A program made the translations under genes and the position numbers. The notes beneath the pieces are model-generated. The model was not told the origin of the DNA, ran no database searches, and saw only the letters and a program-made list of their open reading frames with translations. Below, piece after piece: positions 18,091 through 27,924 of a DNA stretch of 56,206 nucleotides; positions within the stretch are counted from its first letter, which is position 1, and each line of letters begins with the position of its first letter. Source of the stretch: Methylococcaceae bacterium (GTDB lineage: Bacteria > Pseudomonadota > Gammaproteobacteria > Methylococcales > Methylomonadaceae); contig SPJM01000246.1 of assembly GCA_006844585.1 (NCBI GenBank), forward strand, positions 1-56,206, given 5' to 3'.

Positions 18091-18246
18091 ACCTTAGGAC
18101 TGAGGATTTTATAGCGAACTGTTTTTTGACCGATAAAAAACCACAATCGTGACCGCGCGAAGTATACAATTGCTCTCTTAAATAACGATAGCGACTAATT
18201 TTCAGTATAATATTTCAGTTCGTCGGATAAGTTATTCCTAGCCATT

Positions 18247-18714
18247 ATGCTCTTCAAATATGCTATTGTCGCAAGCCTGATATTTATTGCAAGCTGTTCC
18301 CAACATCCGGCCCAGCCTGTTTCCACAAAGTTACTGCATTATTATCAGCAGACCACTCAAAAACCTTATGATGAAGTGCTTGCCGAGTTGGAAATAGCCA
18401 TCACTGAACATAATTTCCGGATTACCGGCCACAGCCGGGTCGGCAAAGTCATCCGTGACCGCGGCAGCAAAAACTTTCCCGAATATGACACTATTCAGTT
18501 TTGTAATTTAACCCACGCGGAAACGCTGCTAAAACTAGACCCACATGCAGTGAGTTACATGCCCTGTAATGTTGTTACTTATCAGAATGGCGGCAACACC
18601 ATTATCAAAACGCATTTATTGCCGGTGAATTCGGATAACGAGGCTTTTAATCGTTTTGCCGAAAAAATGAACCATAAACTCAAACAGATTGTCGATTTCG
18701 GGGCGGAAGAATAG
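18247..18714 (+). CDS. DUF302-family lipoprotein
   Basis: A 155-residue protein with a lipoprotein signal: hydrophobic residues 4-15, then the lipobox IASC with Cys at 17. The mature part has the DUF302 pattern: KPYDEVLAELEIAITEHNFRI, then HSRVGKVIRDRG, TIQFCNLTHAETLLKLDP and MPCNVVTYQNGG. DUF302 proteins form a small alpha/beta fold, often in the periplasm of sulfur oxidisers and methylotrophs; the function is not established. Two Cys residues in the mature domain (near 95 and 118) could form a disulfide. A second lipoprotein gene follows 59 bases downstream on the same strand. Confidence 0.8.
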   Translation: MLFKYAIVASLIFIASCSQHPAQPVSTKLLHYYQQTTQKPYDEVLAELEIAITEHNFRITGHSRVGKVIRDRGSKNFPEYDTIQFCNLTHAETLLKLDPHAVSYMPCNVVTYQNGGNTIIKTHLLPVNSDNEAFNRFAEKMNHKLKQIVDFGAEE

Positions 18715-18773
18715 CCCGGCAAAACATTCTAAATTCATTATTAACCCTCATTAAAACTCAGGAATAAATATTC

Positions 18774-19163
18774 ATGAAGAAACTATTCTTATGCACAACT
18801 CTGTTAACCGCATTATCAGCCTGCAGCACCCAGGAAAAAGCGCCGATACAAGATGAAACGGAAATAACGCCCACCTTTATCAACGAATATCCGACTCGAG
18901 ATCGCGTCGATTATGTGCTGAACTGCGTCGCCCAGCACGGCGGATTGACCTACATCACCCAATACGCTTGCGGATGCAAAATTGATAAAATTGCAGAAAA
19001 ATTAAGTTTCACCGAATTTGAAGCGGCAACCACTTTCGGCTTTATGCGTAAAACACCGGGCGAAAGCGGCGGTGTATTCCGCGACCCGAAAGAATCAAAA
19101 AGCTTAAGACAAAGATTAAAAGAAGCAGATGCTTATGCGGAAAGAATGTGTTTTGTGAAATGA
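18774..19163 (+). CDS. Cysteine-rich putative lipoprotein
   Basis: A 129-residue protein. Its signal sequence ends with the lipobox LSAC (Cys17), so it should be membrane-anchored in the periplasm. The mature domain has four further Cys: VLNCVAQHGG, YACGCKID and the near C-terminal ERMCFVK. Such spacing suggests two disulfides or a metal site. I do not recognise the family. It follows the DUF302 lipoprotein with a 59-base gap and an AGGAATAA ribosome site, so the pair may be co-expressed. No haem-binding CXXCH is present. Confidence 0.7.
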   Translation: MKKLFLCTTLLTALSACSTQEKAPIQDETEITPTFINEYPTRDRVDYVLNCVAQHGGLTYITQYACGCKIDKIAEKLSFTEFEAATTFGFMRKTPGESGGVFRDPKESKSLRQRLKEADAYAERMCFVK

Positions 19164-19184
19164 GTTAAAGAGGATAGTATGGGC

Positions 19185-19208
19185 GGGACGGGGCATTTGC
19201 TCCGTCCC
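19185..19208. terminator. Inverted repeat after lipoprotein pair
   Basis: GGGACGG...CCGTCCC arms with inner GC/GC pairing around ATTT. It lies just after the stop of the Cys-rich lipoprotein gene. There is no following T-run, so it may be a REP-type palindrome, similar in style to the one at 45620, rather than a rho-independent terminator. Confidence 0.45.
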
Positions 19209-19299
19209 AAACGTTTGAAGTTACGCTTTGACAAACTAATTCATCTCATCTGAATTGGTATCGCCTTTTCAACGAATGATCTTGTGATAAGATGCCCTG

Positions 19300-20235
19300 A
19301 TGAATAAATCTCACGATCAAGCTTATAAACTGTTATTTTCGGAACCGGAATTAATGATTGATCTCTTGCAGGGGTTTGTTCAAGAGGATTGGGTAAAAGA
19401 ACTGGATTTCAATAGTCTGGAAAAAGTCTCCGGTAGCTTCGTTAGCGATGATTTGCGCAGTCGTGAAGATGATCTGATTTGGCGGGTCAAATTTCAGAAC
19501 GAATGGATTTATGTTTATTTATTGATTGAATTTCAATCCACGATTGATCGCTTTATGGCGGTTAGATTAATGAGCTATATCGGCTTGCTGTATCAGGATC
19601 TGATTAAAAGCAAACAACTGACAACTAACAAACAATTGCCGCCGGTATTTCCGGTAGTTTTGTACAACGGTGACCAACGCTGGACAGCCGCCACGGAATT
19701 AAAAGACCTCATCGTCCACGCGCCGGGCGGATTGGAACACTATCTTCCGTCCCTGAAATATTTATTACTGGATGAAGGCGCATACGATACGGAAACATTA
19801 GCGCCATTAAAAAATCTGGTGGCAGCGATATTCCGGTTGGAAAACGCCCAAACCGATCAAGAGATATTGGCGGTTATCACAAATCTGATAGAATGGCTGC
19901 AAGCGCCTGAGCAAACCCGCATACGGCGTAATTTTAGCGTTTGGATAAAGCGAGTTTTACTCTCGTCTCAAGAGATGGAGGTAAAATCAAAAGTAACCGA
20001 TTTATTGGAGATTAAAACCATGTTGGCAAATCGCATACCGCAGTGGATTAAAGAAGGGGAAGCAAGGGGTGAAGCCAGAGGAGAGGCGAAGACGCTGATT
20101 CGGCAATTAACTTTAAAATTTGGTTCTTTAACGGAAGCCATCACAACACGCATTTACCAGGCCGAAAAAGAAGAACTGGATTTATGGGTGGAGCGTGTTT
20201 TAACGGCGGTCACGTTGGACGATGTTTTTCATTAA
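19300..20235 (+). CDS. Rpn-family recombination-promoting nuclease / YhgA-like transposase
   Basis: A 311-residue protein of the RpnA-E/YhgA family (PF04754), PD-(D/E)XK nucleases that promote RecA-independent recombination. The start MNKSHDQAYKLLFSEPELMI is diagnostic. The catalytic region follows: DDLIWRVKF and YVYLLIEFQSTIDRFMAVRL, with Asp, Glu and Gln of the restriction-like fold near residues 60-80. FPVVLYNGDQRW is also conserved. The C-terminal helix has a small tandem GEARGEARGEA repeat (about 258-268), frequent in this family and prone to length change. It stands alone as an accessory gene; no transposon ends are visible. Confidence 0.87.
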   Translation: MNKSHDQAYKLLFSEPELMIDLLQGFVQEDWVKELDFNSLEKVSGSFVSDDLRSREDDLIWRVKFQNEWIYVYLLIEFQSTIDRFMAVRLMSYIGLLYQDLIKSKQLTTNKQLPPVFPVVLYNGDQRWTAATELKDLIVHAPGGLEHYLPSLKYLLLDEGAYDTETLAPLKNLVAAIFRLENAQTDQEILAVITNLIEWLQAPEQTRIRRNFSVWIKRVLLSSQEMEVKSKVTDLLEIKTMLANRIPQWIKEGEARGEARGEAKTLIRQLTLKFGSLTEAITTRIYQAEKEELDLWVERVLTAVTLDDVFH

Positions 20236-20254
20236 CCCATAATGTTTGTTTCAA

Positions 20255-21124
20255 TTAATGAAAGCGCTTACTCGGCCCAATCAAATCAAATATCTGGGCA
20301 AATTCCTCATCAGCCAAATGCATTACCATTGATATCTGCTCTTCATTCAAACGAGTCGGCGCATAATCACCCAAATCCAAAGTTTTGACGATTTGTTCCG
20401 GCGTTATGCCCTGCTCTAATGCATTTACCAAATGTACAGACATCGCCAATATATAAGCATCCAATTGATAGGCCGCGGCTGAGTCGGGCTTGAGATAGCA
20501 GGAAATTGCTTCATATAAAGATTCAGGCAATCCCCAATTGCGGATTAATTCGGCACTGACGTCCGCATGATTAAAGCCTAGCAGCGTTTGCTCCAAACCG
20601 GCCACCAAATCGCGATTATGATCAGCCGCCAATAATACTTTCAACGACTCCTCCGGCATTTTGCGATATAAAATCAACGACCCGATATCATGCAGTATTC
20701 CCGCTAAAAACAACCTCTCAGAATGCAATACCGAACTTTCCTTGGCTAAACATTTGGCGATAATGCCGCAGCGCATACTGCGCATCCAAAAGGCGGTCAT
20801 ATCCACTAATTCGCAGGGAATATCTTGAAATTGATCCAAAACGGAAGTGGCTAAAACCAGGTTTTTTAAATCATCAATACCGACCACGACAATGGCTCTG
20901 GAAATGGTATCAATCTTAGCTTGAAAACCGTATAAGGAACTGTTGACGACCTTGAGCAGTTTGACGCTCAAAGCCGGGTCTTTGGAAATCACCGCGCCGA
21001 TATCTTGTATCGTAAAGCGCGGATCGCTAATCATTTCTGAAACTTGAAAGTAAATATCGGGCAGCGAAAATAATTCTATGGCGCCATCAACTAATGAATC
21101 CGGCGTATCCACATGAATCATCAT
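20255..21124 (-). CDS. HDOD-domain signalling protein
   Basis: A 289-residue protein made almost entirely of one HDOD domain. The hallmark VISKDPALSVKLLKVVNSSLYGF is at about residues 43-65. A VVVGIDDLKNLVLATSVL segment and LFLAGILHDIGSLILYRKMP follow; HD is present, but the catalytic metal set of true HD-GYP proteins is not evident. HDOD proteins act as adaptors in regulation by cyclic di-GMP, chemotaxis or stress. The start codon lies directly after the stop of the upstream lytic transglycosylase gene. A tie to the EAL protein at 35512 is possible but not shown. Confidence 0.9.
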   Translation of the reverse strand: MMIHVDTPDSLVDGAIELFSLPDIYFQVSEMISDPRFTIQDIGAVISKDPALSVKLLKVVNSSLYGFQAKIDTISRAIVVVGIDDLKNLVLATSVLDQFQDIPCELVDMTAFWMRSMRCGIIAKCLAKESSVLHSERLFLAGILHDIGSLILYRKMPEESLKVLLAADHNRDLVAGLEQTLLGFNHADVSAELIRNWGLPESLYEAISCYLKPDSAAAYQLDAYILAMSVHLVNALEQGITPEQIVKTLDLGDYAPTRLNEEQISMVMHLADEEFAQIFDLIGPSKRFH

Positions 21125-21694
21125 TTATCTCCGATAAAAAGCTAAAACCTGTTTGACGTAATTTTGAGTTTCCGGATATGGCGGTATCTTATTATTATAT
21201 TTTTTAACCGCGCCCTCGCCAGCGTTATAACTGGCGATCGCCAGTTTTAAATTGGAATCGAACATGGCCAGCAAATCTTTCAAATAGCGAGTTCCACCAT
21301 CAATATTCTGCTTAGCGTCTTCGCGATTGTTCACCCCATAACGCTTGGCGGTGGCCGGCATTAACTGCATTAAACCGACAGCACCGGCAGATGACACTGC
21401 TGTCGGGTTATATGCCGATTCGGTTCTAATCACGGCATGCAGCAGTTTTTCATCAATTTTATATTTCTCCGCAGCTTTGGCAATCAGCGGCGCATATTTC
21501 TGTCTGTTTTTTCGAATGTACTGACTGGCCGGCTTGACGCCTTTTTTCTTCTTGCTGCGTATAATGCGCTTATAGCCTTTTTTGGGTTCGTCAGTGTAAT
21601 AAATACTACCGTCGGGGGCGGTATATTTATAGACATCTGCTTGCACCGAAGCAGCTATAACAATTGATCCTAAAAACGCGTAAAAACGATTCAT
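21125..21694 (-). CDS. Lytic transglycosylase with DUF4124 N-terminus
   Basis: A 189-residue secreted enzyme. It has a signal peptide (about 1-19, ending VQA), then a short DUF4124 motif (VYKYTAPDGSIYYTDEPKKG) and an SLT domain cleaving peptidoglycan glycan strands. The catalytic Glu is in HAVIRTESAYNPTAVSS (about residue 92), followed by GAVGLMQLMPATAKRYGV and the C-terminal AIASYNAGEGAVKKY. It is immediately followed by the HDOD gene and lies 22 bases after purT. The family is common in environmental Gammaproteobacteria; a role in cell-wall turnover or secretion-system assembly is likely. Confidence 0.92.
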   Translation of the reverse strand: MNRFYAFLGSIVIAASVQADVYKYTAPDGSIYYTDEPKKGYKRIIRSKKKKGVKPASQYIRKNRQKYAPLIAKAAEKYKIDEKLLHAVIRTESAYNPTAVSSAGAVGLMQLMPATAKRYGVNNREDAKQNIDGGTRYLKDLLAMFDSNLKLAIASYNAGEGAVKKYNNKIPPYPETQNYVKQVLAFYRR

Positions 21695-21716
21695 ATTAAT
21701 TCCATCAGTATCTCTA

Positions 21717-22913
21717 CTATTGTGTCACCTTTATAAGTTTAGACGCTTTTAGCGCTTTTTCACGCGCTTGCGTCACATTTTTTGCAGTTGCTAATGCAAC
21801 GCCCATACGTCTTTTAACAAAGGCCTCCGGTTTAGCGAATAAACGAAGCTCCGTATCTTGTACATGCAATGCTTGCGCCAAACCATCAAACTTAACAGCC
21901 TCTCCATCCACTCCGCCTAAAATGACTGCACTGGCGCCATCAGATTGCAACTCGGTGGAAACCGGCAGCCCTAAAATAGCGCGCACATGTAAATCAAACT
22001 CACTCTGTCTTTGGGTAATCATCGTTACCATACCGGTATCATGCGGTCTGGGACTGACTTCGCTGAACCATACTTGCTCGCCTTTGACGAACAATTCCAC
22101 GCCGAATAAACCTAAACCACCGATATCATCGGTCACCGTCTTGGCTATGTTTTGAGCGTTCTCAATGGCCTTTGCGGACATCGCTTGCGGCTGCCAGCTT
22201 TCACGGTAATCGCCGTCTTGCTGCACATGCCCTATCGGCTGACAAAAATAGGTTTCGACTTGTCCTTCAGCATTTAAGGCGCGAACCGTCAACAAAGTGA
22301 TTTCAAAATCAAATTCAACCTTGCCTTCGACAATGACTTTTCCGGTATCCGTTCTGCCTGCTTGCTTGGCGTAATCCCACGCTGCCTGTAACTGATCCGG
22401 CGCTTTCACCATCGATTGGCCTTTACCGGAGGAGGACATCGTCGGCTTGATAAAACACGGGTAGCCGATGCCGCTGTTCACGGCCGCTTCCAGTTGTTGA
22501 TAGGTTTCCGCAAAGGCATAGCTGGAAGTAGGAACGCCCAATTGTTCAGCGGCCAAAGAACGAATGCCTTCCCGGTTCATGGTCAATTGAATCGCCCTGG
22601 CATTGGGCACAACGGTAATATCGCTTTGTTGCTCGATCTCCTGCAACGCTTGCGTGGCGATCGCTTCAATTTCCGGAATGATATAATCCGGCTGCACTTC
22701 GGCAACCAAGCTTTTCACTGCATCCGCATCCGTCATGTCGATGACATAACTTTTTTGCGCCACATGCTGAGCGGGCGCATTCGGATAGCGGTCCACCGCA
22801 ATGACTTCCACACCATAACGTTGTAGAGAAATAGCAATCTCTTTTCCCAATTCTCCGCTGCCTAACAATAAAGCCTTTGTGGCGCTATGCGTTAAAGCTG
22901 TTCCTATGGTCAT
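21717..22913 (-). CDS. purT: Formate-dependent GAR transformylase PurT
   Basis: PurT uses formate and ATP to formylate glycinamide ribonucleotide in purine synthesis, bypassing the folate-dependent PurN. At 398 residues it has full length. It has the ATP-grasp fold: [20 protein letters not shown] at the N-terminus, [19 protein letters not shown] (about 160-178) as the glycine-rich lid, [18 protein letters not shown], and [16 protein letters not shown] with metal ligands. Its ATG overlaps the stop of the mutS-like gene (ATGA). Use of free formate suits a one-carbon metaboliser, and fdhD/mobA nearby also concern formate. Confidence 0.97.
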   Translation of the reverse strand: MTIGTALTHSATKALLLGSGELGKEIAISLQRYGVEVIAVDRYPNAPAQHVAQKSYVIDMTDADAVKSLVAEVQPDYIIPEIEAIATQALQEIEQQSDITVVPNARAIQLTMNREGIRSLAAEQLGVPTSSYAFAETYQQLEAAVNSGIGYPCFIKPTMSSSGKGQSMVKAPDQLQAAWDYAKQAGRTDTGKVIVEGKVEFDFEITLLTVRALNAEGQVETYFCQPIGHVQQDGDYRESWQPQAMSAKAIENAQNIAKTVTDDIGGLGLFGVELFVKGEQVWFSEVSPRPHDTGMVTMITQRQSEFDLHVRAILGLPVSTELQSDGASAVILGGVDGEAVKFDGLAQALHVQDTELRLFAKPEAFVKRRMGVALATAKNVTQAREKALKASKLIKVTQ

Positions 22914-24493
22914 TTTTTTCCCGTTAACATTTGTTCAATATCTTGTTTGGAGAAACCGATTTTTTTGGCTACCCGGTCGGCATGGCTCACTCTGGAAATG
23001 CCGTCTACCAATTTATAACTGGGCGCTTCATTGATAAACTCAACTTGTTTGGCCACGCCGAGTTTTTTCTTCATAAATACATCGACCAGCTGATGATTAT
23101 GAGTAATCAGGATGGTGTTATTGCCTTTACGATAAAAACCTTCCAAAACATTCGTTGACGATTCAAGCTTCTCTTCAAAAGTCGTCCCTTCTGATAATTC
23201 ATCCAGCACTACCAAACTTTCAGCCGTCACCGCCAAAAAAATCGCCTTGGTGCGTTTTAGTTCGGTGCCGAAACGACCTTCGCCGTCATCCAAGTGGCTA
23301 ATTTCGGGCGCTTGATAAAATACACAGTCGGCAACCGTCATTGTCGCTTTTTCAGCCGGGACATAACAACCGATTTGCGCCAGAATTTGTATCTGAGTAA
23401 TAGTTTTGCACAAGGCGGTCTTACCGCCGCTATTCGGCCCGGTTACAAAAATCAGTTTTTTTTCGGCAAAACTGAAATCATTGCCGACATATTGCGGGTT
23501 TTTATAAGCAAGCACTGAATTTTTCGCGCCAATTAAATCCAGTTTATGGCTATCGCTGGCAATTAATTCCGGCAGTGATGTCGCCCCGGCAAAATTCTCA
23601 GCGTACTTAATAAAGGCCAATAATTCATCTAATTGTCCCAAACTATCCAGCGCTTTTCCTAAAGCCTCACATTGCTTAAATTCATCTCGCAACGGAATAA
23701 TGCAATTATCCCTATCGTAAGTGCCGACTACCGGGAAATAAACCAATAACACCGGCAATAGAAAAATTGAGGTTGCCGGTGTAAAAAAGGCTATTAAAAA
23801 AGGGAAAAGCGTAATTAAAACCTTAACCGCTACAATCAAGGCAATGATCAGCAAGGGCTTGAATAAAGTCGGTTTGAATATCGTCGCCGGTATGAATGAA
23901 CCTTTACGCTCTTGTTTAGTTTGTATGCCCCGCTCACTGTTATAAACCGGGCCTTTCATCAAAGAATAAGTGCGACTTTCCGAAAATGCCTTTATGCTAT
24001 CCAACACATCGTTCAAATGAGCGCTTTCAACCGGCTGTAGCGCATTCATCTGATCAACCAGATTCAGCATAAAATGAACGCCGCGACGATATTGTTTATA
24101 GCCATAACCTTCTATTTGCTGATCTTTATGAGCGGTGCCCATAGAGCCTAAAAACTCGCCGAACAACAATAAAAACAAGCGTGATTCTTTTGCGGCGGAT
24201 TGGCTGACAATCGCTTCCAACTGCTTCCTCAGCGCTTTGTTTTCAGCGATTTCTTGAACCGCTTGCTGTTTCGCCTGAATTTCCGCCAAGTCTTTCAACG
24301 GTTGTGTCAAAGAGCGATATAAAACGGTTTGGCCGGAAACGCTTTGGGTTAAGTTTAAAGTATCAAAAACCTCATCCAATTCAATGGTATCAAAGGCTAC
24401 CTGATCAACAACGCCTTCACCGATCGGTAAGGTCGCGCTGGACTTAACTTTCGGCCAAACGCCTCGCCATAGCTGTAAAACAGTTTTTTTCAT
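22910..24493 (-). CDS. MutS-like ATPase with central hydrophobic segments
   Basis: A 527-residue protein. The C-terminal third is a MutS ATPase: Walker [15 protein letters not shown] (351-364), [16 protein letters not shown] and [13 protein letters not shown]. The N-terminal part resembles the MutS core/lever ([20 protein letters not shown] ... [20 protein letters not shown]). The mismatch-binding domain is absent. Residues about 213-257 form two strong hydrophobic stretches, so the protein is probably membrane-bound. This matches a poorly studied membrane MutS-like family rather than true mismatch repair. It overlaps both neighbours by four bases (ATGA), inside the folE-hemH-orf64-purT run. 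Confidence 0.8.
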   Translation of the reverse strand: MKKTVLQLWRGVWPKVKSSATLPIGEGVVDQVAFDTIELDEVFDTLNLTQSVSGQTVLYRSLTQPLKDLAEIQAKQQAVQEIAENKALRKQLEAIVSQSAAKESRLFLLLFGEFLGSMGTAHKDQQIEGYGYKQYRRGVHFMLNLVDQMNALQPVESAHLNDVLDSIKAFSESRTYSLMKGPVYNSERGIQTKQERKGSFIPATIFKPTLFKPLLIIALIVAVKVLITLFPFLIAFFTPATSIFLLPVLLVYFPVVGTYDRDNCIIPLRDEFKQCEALGKALDSLGQLDELLAFIKYAENFAGATSLPELIASDSHKLDLIGAKNSVLAYKNPQYVGNDFSFAEKKLIFVTGPNSGGKTALCKTITQIQILAQIGCYVPAEKATMTVADCVFYQAPEISHLDDGEGRFGTELKRTKAIFLAVTAESLVVLDELSEGTTFEEKLESSTNVLEGFYRKGNNTILITHNHQLVDVFMKKKLGVAKQVEFINEAPSYKLVDGISRVSHADRVAKKIGFSKQDIEQMLTGKK

Positions 24494-24684
24494 GATTTCT
24501 TTTTATTATCCAGCAAACCGAAAACAATAATCGCTGAAACCACGATACCGGAAGTAATAATCGTTTGTTGATCGGCGCCCAATAAATAAGCAGTCCCGCA
24601 ACCAATCCCCATACCGACCCCGGTAAACGCCAAACTGCGCATTAACCGACATATATTGCAATTTCTGTCATAAGCTCGTGTCAT
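24490..24684 (-). CDS. Small two-helix membrane protein
   Basis: A 64-residue protein with a CxxC near the N-terminus (NCNIC, residues 8-12), two likely membrane helices (about 18-35 and 40-58) and a basic tail NKKKS. Its ATG overlaps the hemH stop (ATGA), and its stop overlaps the mutS-like start (ATGA). Translation therefore appears tightly coupled, which argues strongly that it is real. I do not recognise the family. The context with a membrane MutS-like protein suggests they may work together, but nothing in the sequence proves it. Confidence 0.7.
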   Translation of the reverse strand: MTRAYDRNCNICRLMRSLAFTGVGMGIGCGTAYLLGADQQTIITSGIVVSAIIVFGLLDNKKKS

Positions 24685-25661
24685 ACCGGCGCTTCAGTGA
24701 TTAATTTATGTAATAAACCAACATGTCCATCGCTGTCATTCAAAGCCGGGATATAATGATATTTGTCCCCACCGGCTTCTAGGAATAGCTGCTTATTGGC
24801 GATGGCAATTTCCTCCAACGTTTCCAAACAATCCACCGCAAACCCCGGACAAACGATATCCACGTTTTTAATCCCTTGTTGCGGTAAGTGTTGCAAAACA
24901 TCAACACAATAGGGCTTCAACCACTCAGCCTTGCCGAAGCGCGATTGAAAAACCAATTGCCATTTCTCATCCGGCAACTTCAAATACTCCGCAACCAAAC
25001 AAGCCGTTTTACGACATTGCTGATAATAAGGATCGCCTAATTGGTTTAATTTTGCCGGTAATCCATGAAAAGACATCAATAAAATATCATTTTTCCCCTG
25101 TTCAGCCCAATGTTTTTTAATCGATTCGCCTATCGCGCTGATGTAAAAATCTTGATCATGGTAATTGCTGATAAAACGAATGCTGGGAATATTTTTTCCA
25201 GTCGAAAAAAACTCAACTATGGCATCATAAACCGAAGCCGTGGTCGTTGAAGAAAACTGCGGATACAACGGCAAAACGACAAACTCTTCAACATCTTCGT
25301 TCAAAAACAATCTCAAGCGACTATTAATATCAGGCTGACCATAACGCATTGCATACTCGACCATGACCGACTCACCCTTAACCTTTTTGGCTAATTTATC
25401 ACTCAATAGCTGCGTATAGCTGGTTAAGGGAGAACCGCGTTTTGTCCAGATTTGTTGATAACTGTGGGCGGCTTTTTTAGGTCTAAACGGCAAAATAAAG
25501 AAATTAAGAATAAACCACCAAAGCAATCGGGGTAAATTGACAACTCGCCGGTCGCTCAGAAATTCACGTAAAAAAATGCGTACCTGTTGAGCTGTCGGAG
25601 CCTCCGGCGAACCTAAATTTACTATCAGTACGCCGACTTTTTTCGCTCTACTTGTGGACAT
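24681..25661 (-). CDS. hemH: Ferrochelatase
   Basis: HemH inserts Fe2+ into protoporphyrin IX, the last step of protohaem synthesis. The 326-residue protein has the expected GVLIVNLGSPEAPTAQQVR start, VVLPLYPQFSSTTTASVYD (about residue 130), and LMSFHGLPAKLNQLGDPYY with the metal-site His (near residue 194). VDIVCPGFAVDCLETLEEI has the conserved Glu region near residue 270. Length is normal for the short bacterial form. Only one base separates it from folE, and it overlaps the next small ORF. The early haem genes hemCD are about 15 kb away. Confidence 0.97.
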   Translation of the reverse strand: MSTSRAKKVGVLIVNLGSPEAPTAQQVRIFLREFLSDRRVVNLPRLLWWFILNFFILPFRPKKAAHSYQQIWTKRGSPLTSYTQLLSDKLAKKVKGESVMVEYAMRYGQPDINSRLRLFLNEDVEEFVVLPLYPQFSSTTTASVYDAIVEFFSTGKNIPSIRFISNYHDQDFYISAIGESIKKHWAEQGKNDILLMSFHGLPAKLNQLGDPYYQQCRKTACLVAEYLKLPDEKWQLVFQSRFGKAEWLKPYCVDVLQHLPQQGIKNVDIVCPGFAVDCLETLEEIAIANKQLFLEAGGDKYHYIPALNDSDGHVGLLHKLITEAPV

Positions 25662-25662
25662 T

Positions 25663-26211
25663 TCAATTGCGATTGATTAAATTCAAAAATTCCGAACGGG
25701 TGCTGATGTCTTCACGAAATACGCCGGTCATGACTGAAGTCGTCATCACTGAATTCTGTTTTTCCACGCCTCTCATCATCATGCACAAATGCTTTGCCTC
25801 AATCACCACCGCAACCCCTTTAGCGCCTACCGCCGTTTCTACCGCATCGGCAATCTGCTTGGTCAAATTCTCTTGAATCTGTAAGCGTCTGCCATACATA
25901 TCAACGATGCGCGCCAATTTAGATAAACCTAACACTTTGCCGTTTGGTAAATAACCAATATGACATTTACCAATAAACGGTAACAAATGGTGTTCACAAA
26001 GCGAGTACAATTCAACATCTTTGACAATCACCATATCTTCTGTGGTGGATTCGAAAATCGCGTCATTTAAAACTTCTTTCAGGTTTTTATCATAACCGTT
26101 ATTTAAAAATTGAAAGGCTTTAGCGGCGCGCGCCGGTGTATCAACCAGCCCTTCTCTGTTGATATCTTCGCCAATCGACTCAATGATTTTGGCAAAATAT
26201 TCTTCCATCAC
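25663..26211 (-). CDS. folE: GTP cyclohydrolase I
   Basis: FolE converts GTP to dihydroneopterin triphosphate, the first step of tetrahydrofolate (and tetrahydromethanopterin-like pterin) synthesis. The protein has 182 residues. [20 protein letters not shown] carries the zinc ligands (Cys, His) near residues 70-76. [19 protein letters not shown] and [20 protein letters not shown], with the second zinc Cys, are also diagnostic. It starts with ATG at 26211 and is the first gene of the overlapping run folE-hemH-orf64-mutS-like-purT. Confidence 0.97.
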   Translation of the reverse strand: MMEEYFAKIIESIGEDINREGLVDTPARAAKAFQFLNNGYDKNLKEVLNDAIFESTTEDMVIVKDVELYSLCEHHLLPFIGKCHIGYLPNGKVLGLSKLARIVDMYGRRLQIQENLTKQIADAVETAVGAKGVAVVIEAKHLCMMMRGVEKQNSVMTTSVMTGVFREDISTRSEFLNLINRN

Positions 26212-26381
26212 AATTCTCTTTATTATTAAGTAAACATTTAATTATACCGTAACGCCCTATAAATTATAACGATCATCGATTTATGGTTTTTACCGATAAC
26301 CCACCAGGCTATATTTTTTACATCTAGATTTAAGCAATCTCTTGCCATTTTTCTATGGTAAAGAGGGCAAGCATTTATGAC

Positions 26382-27356
26382 TTAGGTATAATCCAAGGCT
26401 TCCAACAACACCGTTTCATCGGCTCCCTGTTTATAAGCATTTTCACTTAAATGTCGACGCCAACCTTTAGCGCCCTTTTGCCCATGAAACAAACCCAAAA
26501 CATGACGCGTGATATTATTTAAACGGCCGCCATTGCTCATATGTTTTTGAATGTAGGGAATTAACGCTTCAATGACTTGTCGCCGAGTTAGTGCTGAAGG
26601 CGTGCAGCCATAAAACTTTTCATCAACATCATTTAAAATAAACGGACGTTGATAAACCTCCCGGCCCAACATGACGCCATCCACTTGCTGCAAATGGCGC
26701 TCTGCTTGTTGTAAATCGCTAATACCACCGTTAATCACGATATTTAAATGCGGAAACTGTTGTTTAATACGATAAACATAATCATATTTTAATGGCGGAA
26801 TTTCCCGGTTTTGTTTGGGCGACAAGCCTTGCAACCAAGCTTTACGCGCATGAATGATAAACGTCCGACAACCGGTTTCAGCAATGGTTGCAATAAAAGC
26901 GGCCAACTCTTCAAAAGAATCCATTTCATCAATGCCGATTCTGGATTTCACCGTCACCGGAATCGATACCTGTTGCTGCATAGCATCAAAGCAATCCGCC
27001 ACCAATTCGGGCTTAGCCATCAAACAAGCACCAAAAGCGCCGTTTTGCACCCTGTCGCTGGGACACCCGACATTTAAATTAATTTCAGCATAACCATATT
27101 GCTCGGCGATTTTAGCGCATGTGGTTAAATCAATTGGATTGCTGCCGCCTAATTGCAAAGCCAAAGGATTCTCTTCGGGATTGAATTGCAAATGTCTCTG
27201 TTGATTGCCGTGGATAATCGCGCCGGTAGTGACCATTTCGGTATAAAGCAAGGTTTTTTTCGTCATTAAACGGTAAAAATAACGACAATGCCTATCTGTC
27301 CAATCCAACATGGGCGCCACGCTGAAGGTTCTATCTATTTTTTGTATTGTGCTCAA
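26382..27356 (-). CDS. dusA: tRNA-dihydrouridine synthase A
   Basis: DusA is an FMN enzyme reducing U20/U20a in the D-loop of tRNA. The 324-residue protein shows [20 protein letters not shown] (FMN-binding start) and [20 protein letters not shown] with the catalytic Cys near residue 105. It also has [19 protein letters not shown] and [15 protein letters not shown]. The start seems to be a TTG at 27356 ([11 protein letters not shown]); no in-frame ATG precedes the conserved APMLDW motif. The gene stands alone, with 170 bases before folE. Confidence 0.96.
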   Translation of the reverse strand: MSTIQKIDRTFSVAPMLDWTDRHCRYFYRLMTKKTLLYTEMVTTGAIIHGNQQRHLQFNPEENPLALQLGGSNPIDLTTCAKIAEQYGYAEINLNVGCPSDRVQNGAFGACLMAKPELVADCFDAMQQQVSIPVTVKSRIGIDEMDSFEELAAFIATIAETGCRTFIIHARKAWLQGLSPKQNREIPPLKYDYVYRIKQQFPHLNIVINGGISDLQQAERHLQQVDGVMLGREVYQRPFILNDVDEKFYGCTPSALTRRQVIEALIPYIQKHMSNGGRLNNITRHVLGLFHGQKGAKGWRRHLSENAYKQGADETVLLEALDYT

Positions 27357-27580
27357 AGTAATACTGCGAGTGGGTTTTTAATTGAAAATGTGCGTGTATT
27401 CTAAATTGAAAAGCTCCTTTTCAAAACCCATATCTAAATCTTTACCCCGTTATGCCAACATAAGCATTAATTTCATATGAATGCGAACAACTCACCCAAA
27501 ATACACTTGTTGTAAGTGCGGTTTGAGTGTACCCTACCCTCCGGGAATCTGTAGTCAAATAACATAAACACAACAAATCT

Positions 27581-27748
27581 ATGAAAACACGTATTTTTAC
27601 TATTTCATTTCTCTTATTGATGAGCGTAGCCAGCTTTTTGCCATTTCCAACCACCACATTGCTTTGCCTGTTTGCGGCCATTTTCCGACCTCGCTGGTTT
27701 AAAAAAGTCGTCGATGAAGTATATAAAAGTAAAAATGTTTATGAGTGA
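27581..27748 (+). CDS. Possible 55-residue membrane protein
   Basis: An ATG at 27581 opens a 55-codon frame ending TGA at 27746. The product starts MKTRIFTISFLLLMSVASFL. It has one or two hydrophobic stretches (about 5-34, with PFPTTTLLC), then FRPRWFKKVVDEVYKSK, a basic amphipathic tail. The Pro/Thr turn and the positive-inside tail look like a genuine small inner-membrane protein. No strong ribosome site is visible. It lies in a long region otherwise without genes. I do not recognise a family. Confidence 0.42.
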   Translation: MKTRIFTISFLLLMSVASFLPFPTTTLLCLFAAIFRPRWFKKVVDEVYKSKNVYE

Positions 27749-27924
27749 ATCCAGGAGCGTGTTTTTTTCTGCTATACACAATACATAAAGCATTTGGCTC
27801 ATAGCCCCATAAATTGAATAGCAACTATTGTCAGACAGTGTATACATATACCCTGTAATATCAAAATTAACTTTTAATGTGACTCTACAAATAGACGCGG
27901 CTGATGGATAATTTTTATCAATCT

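Noticed and set aside
20084-20104. GEARGEARGEA coding repeat in the Rpn gene as a novel repeat
   Set aside because: Such short Glu/Ala/Arg repeats are common in the C-terminal helix of this nuclease family.
27442-27847. Minus-strand ORFs of 79 and 77 residues
   Set aside because: They overlap the more convincing plus-strand membrane ORF, have no ribosome site and no recognisable motif.
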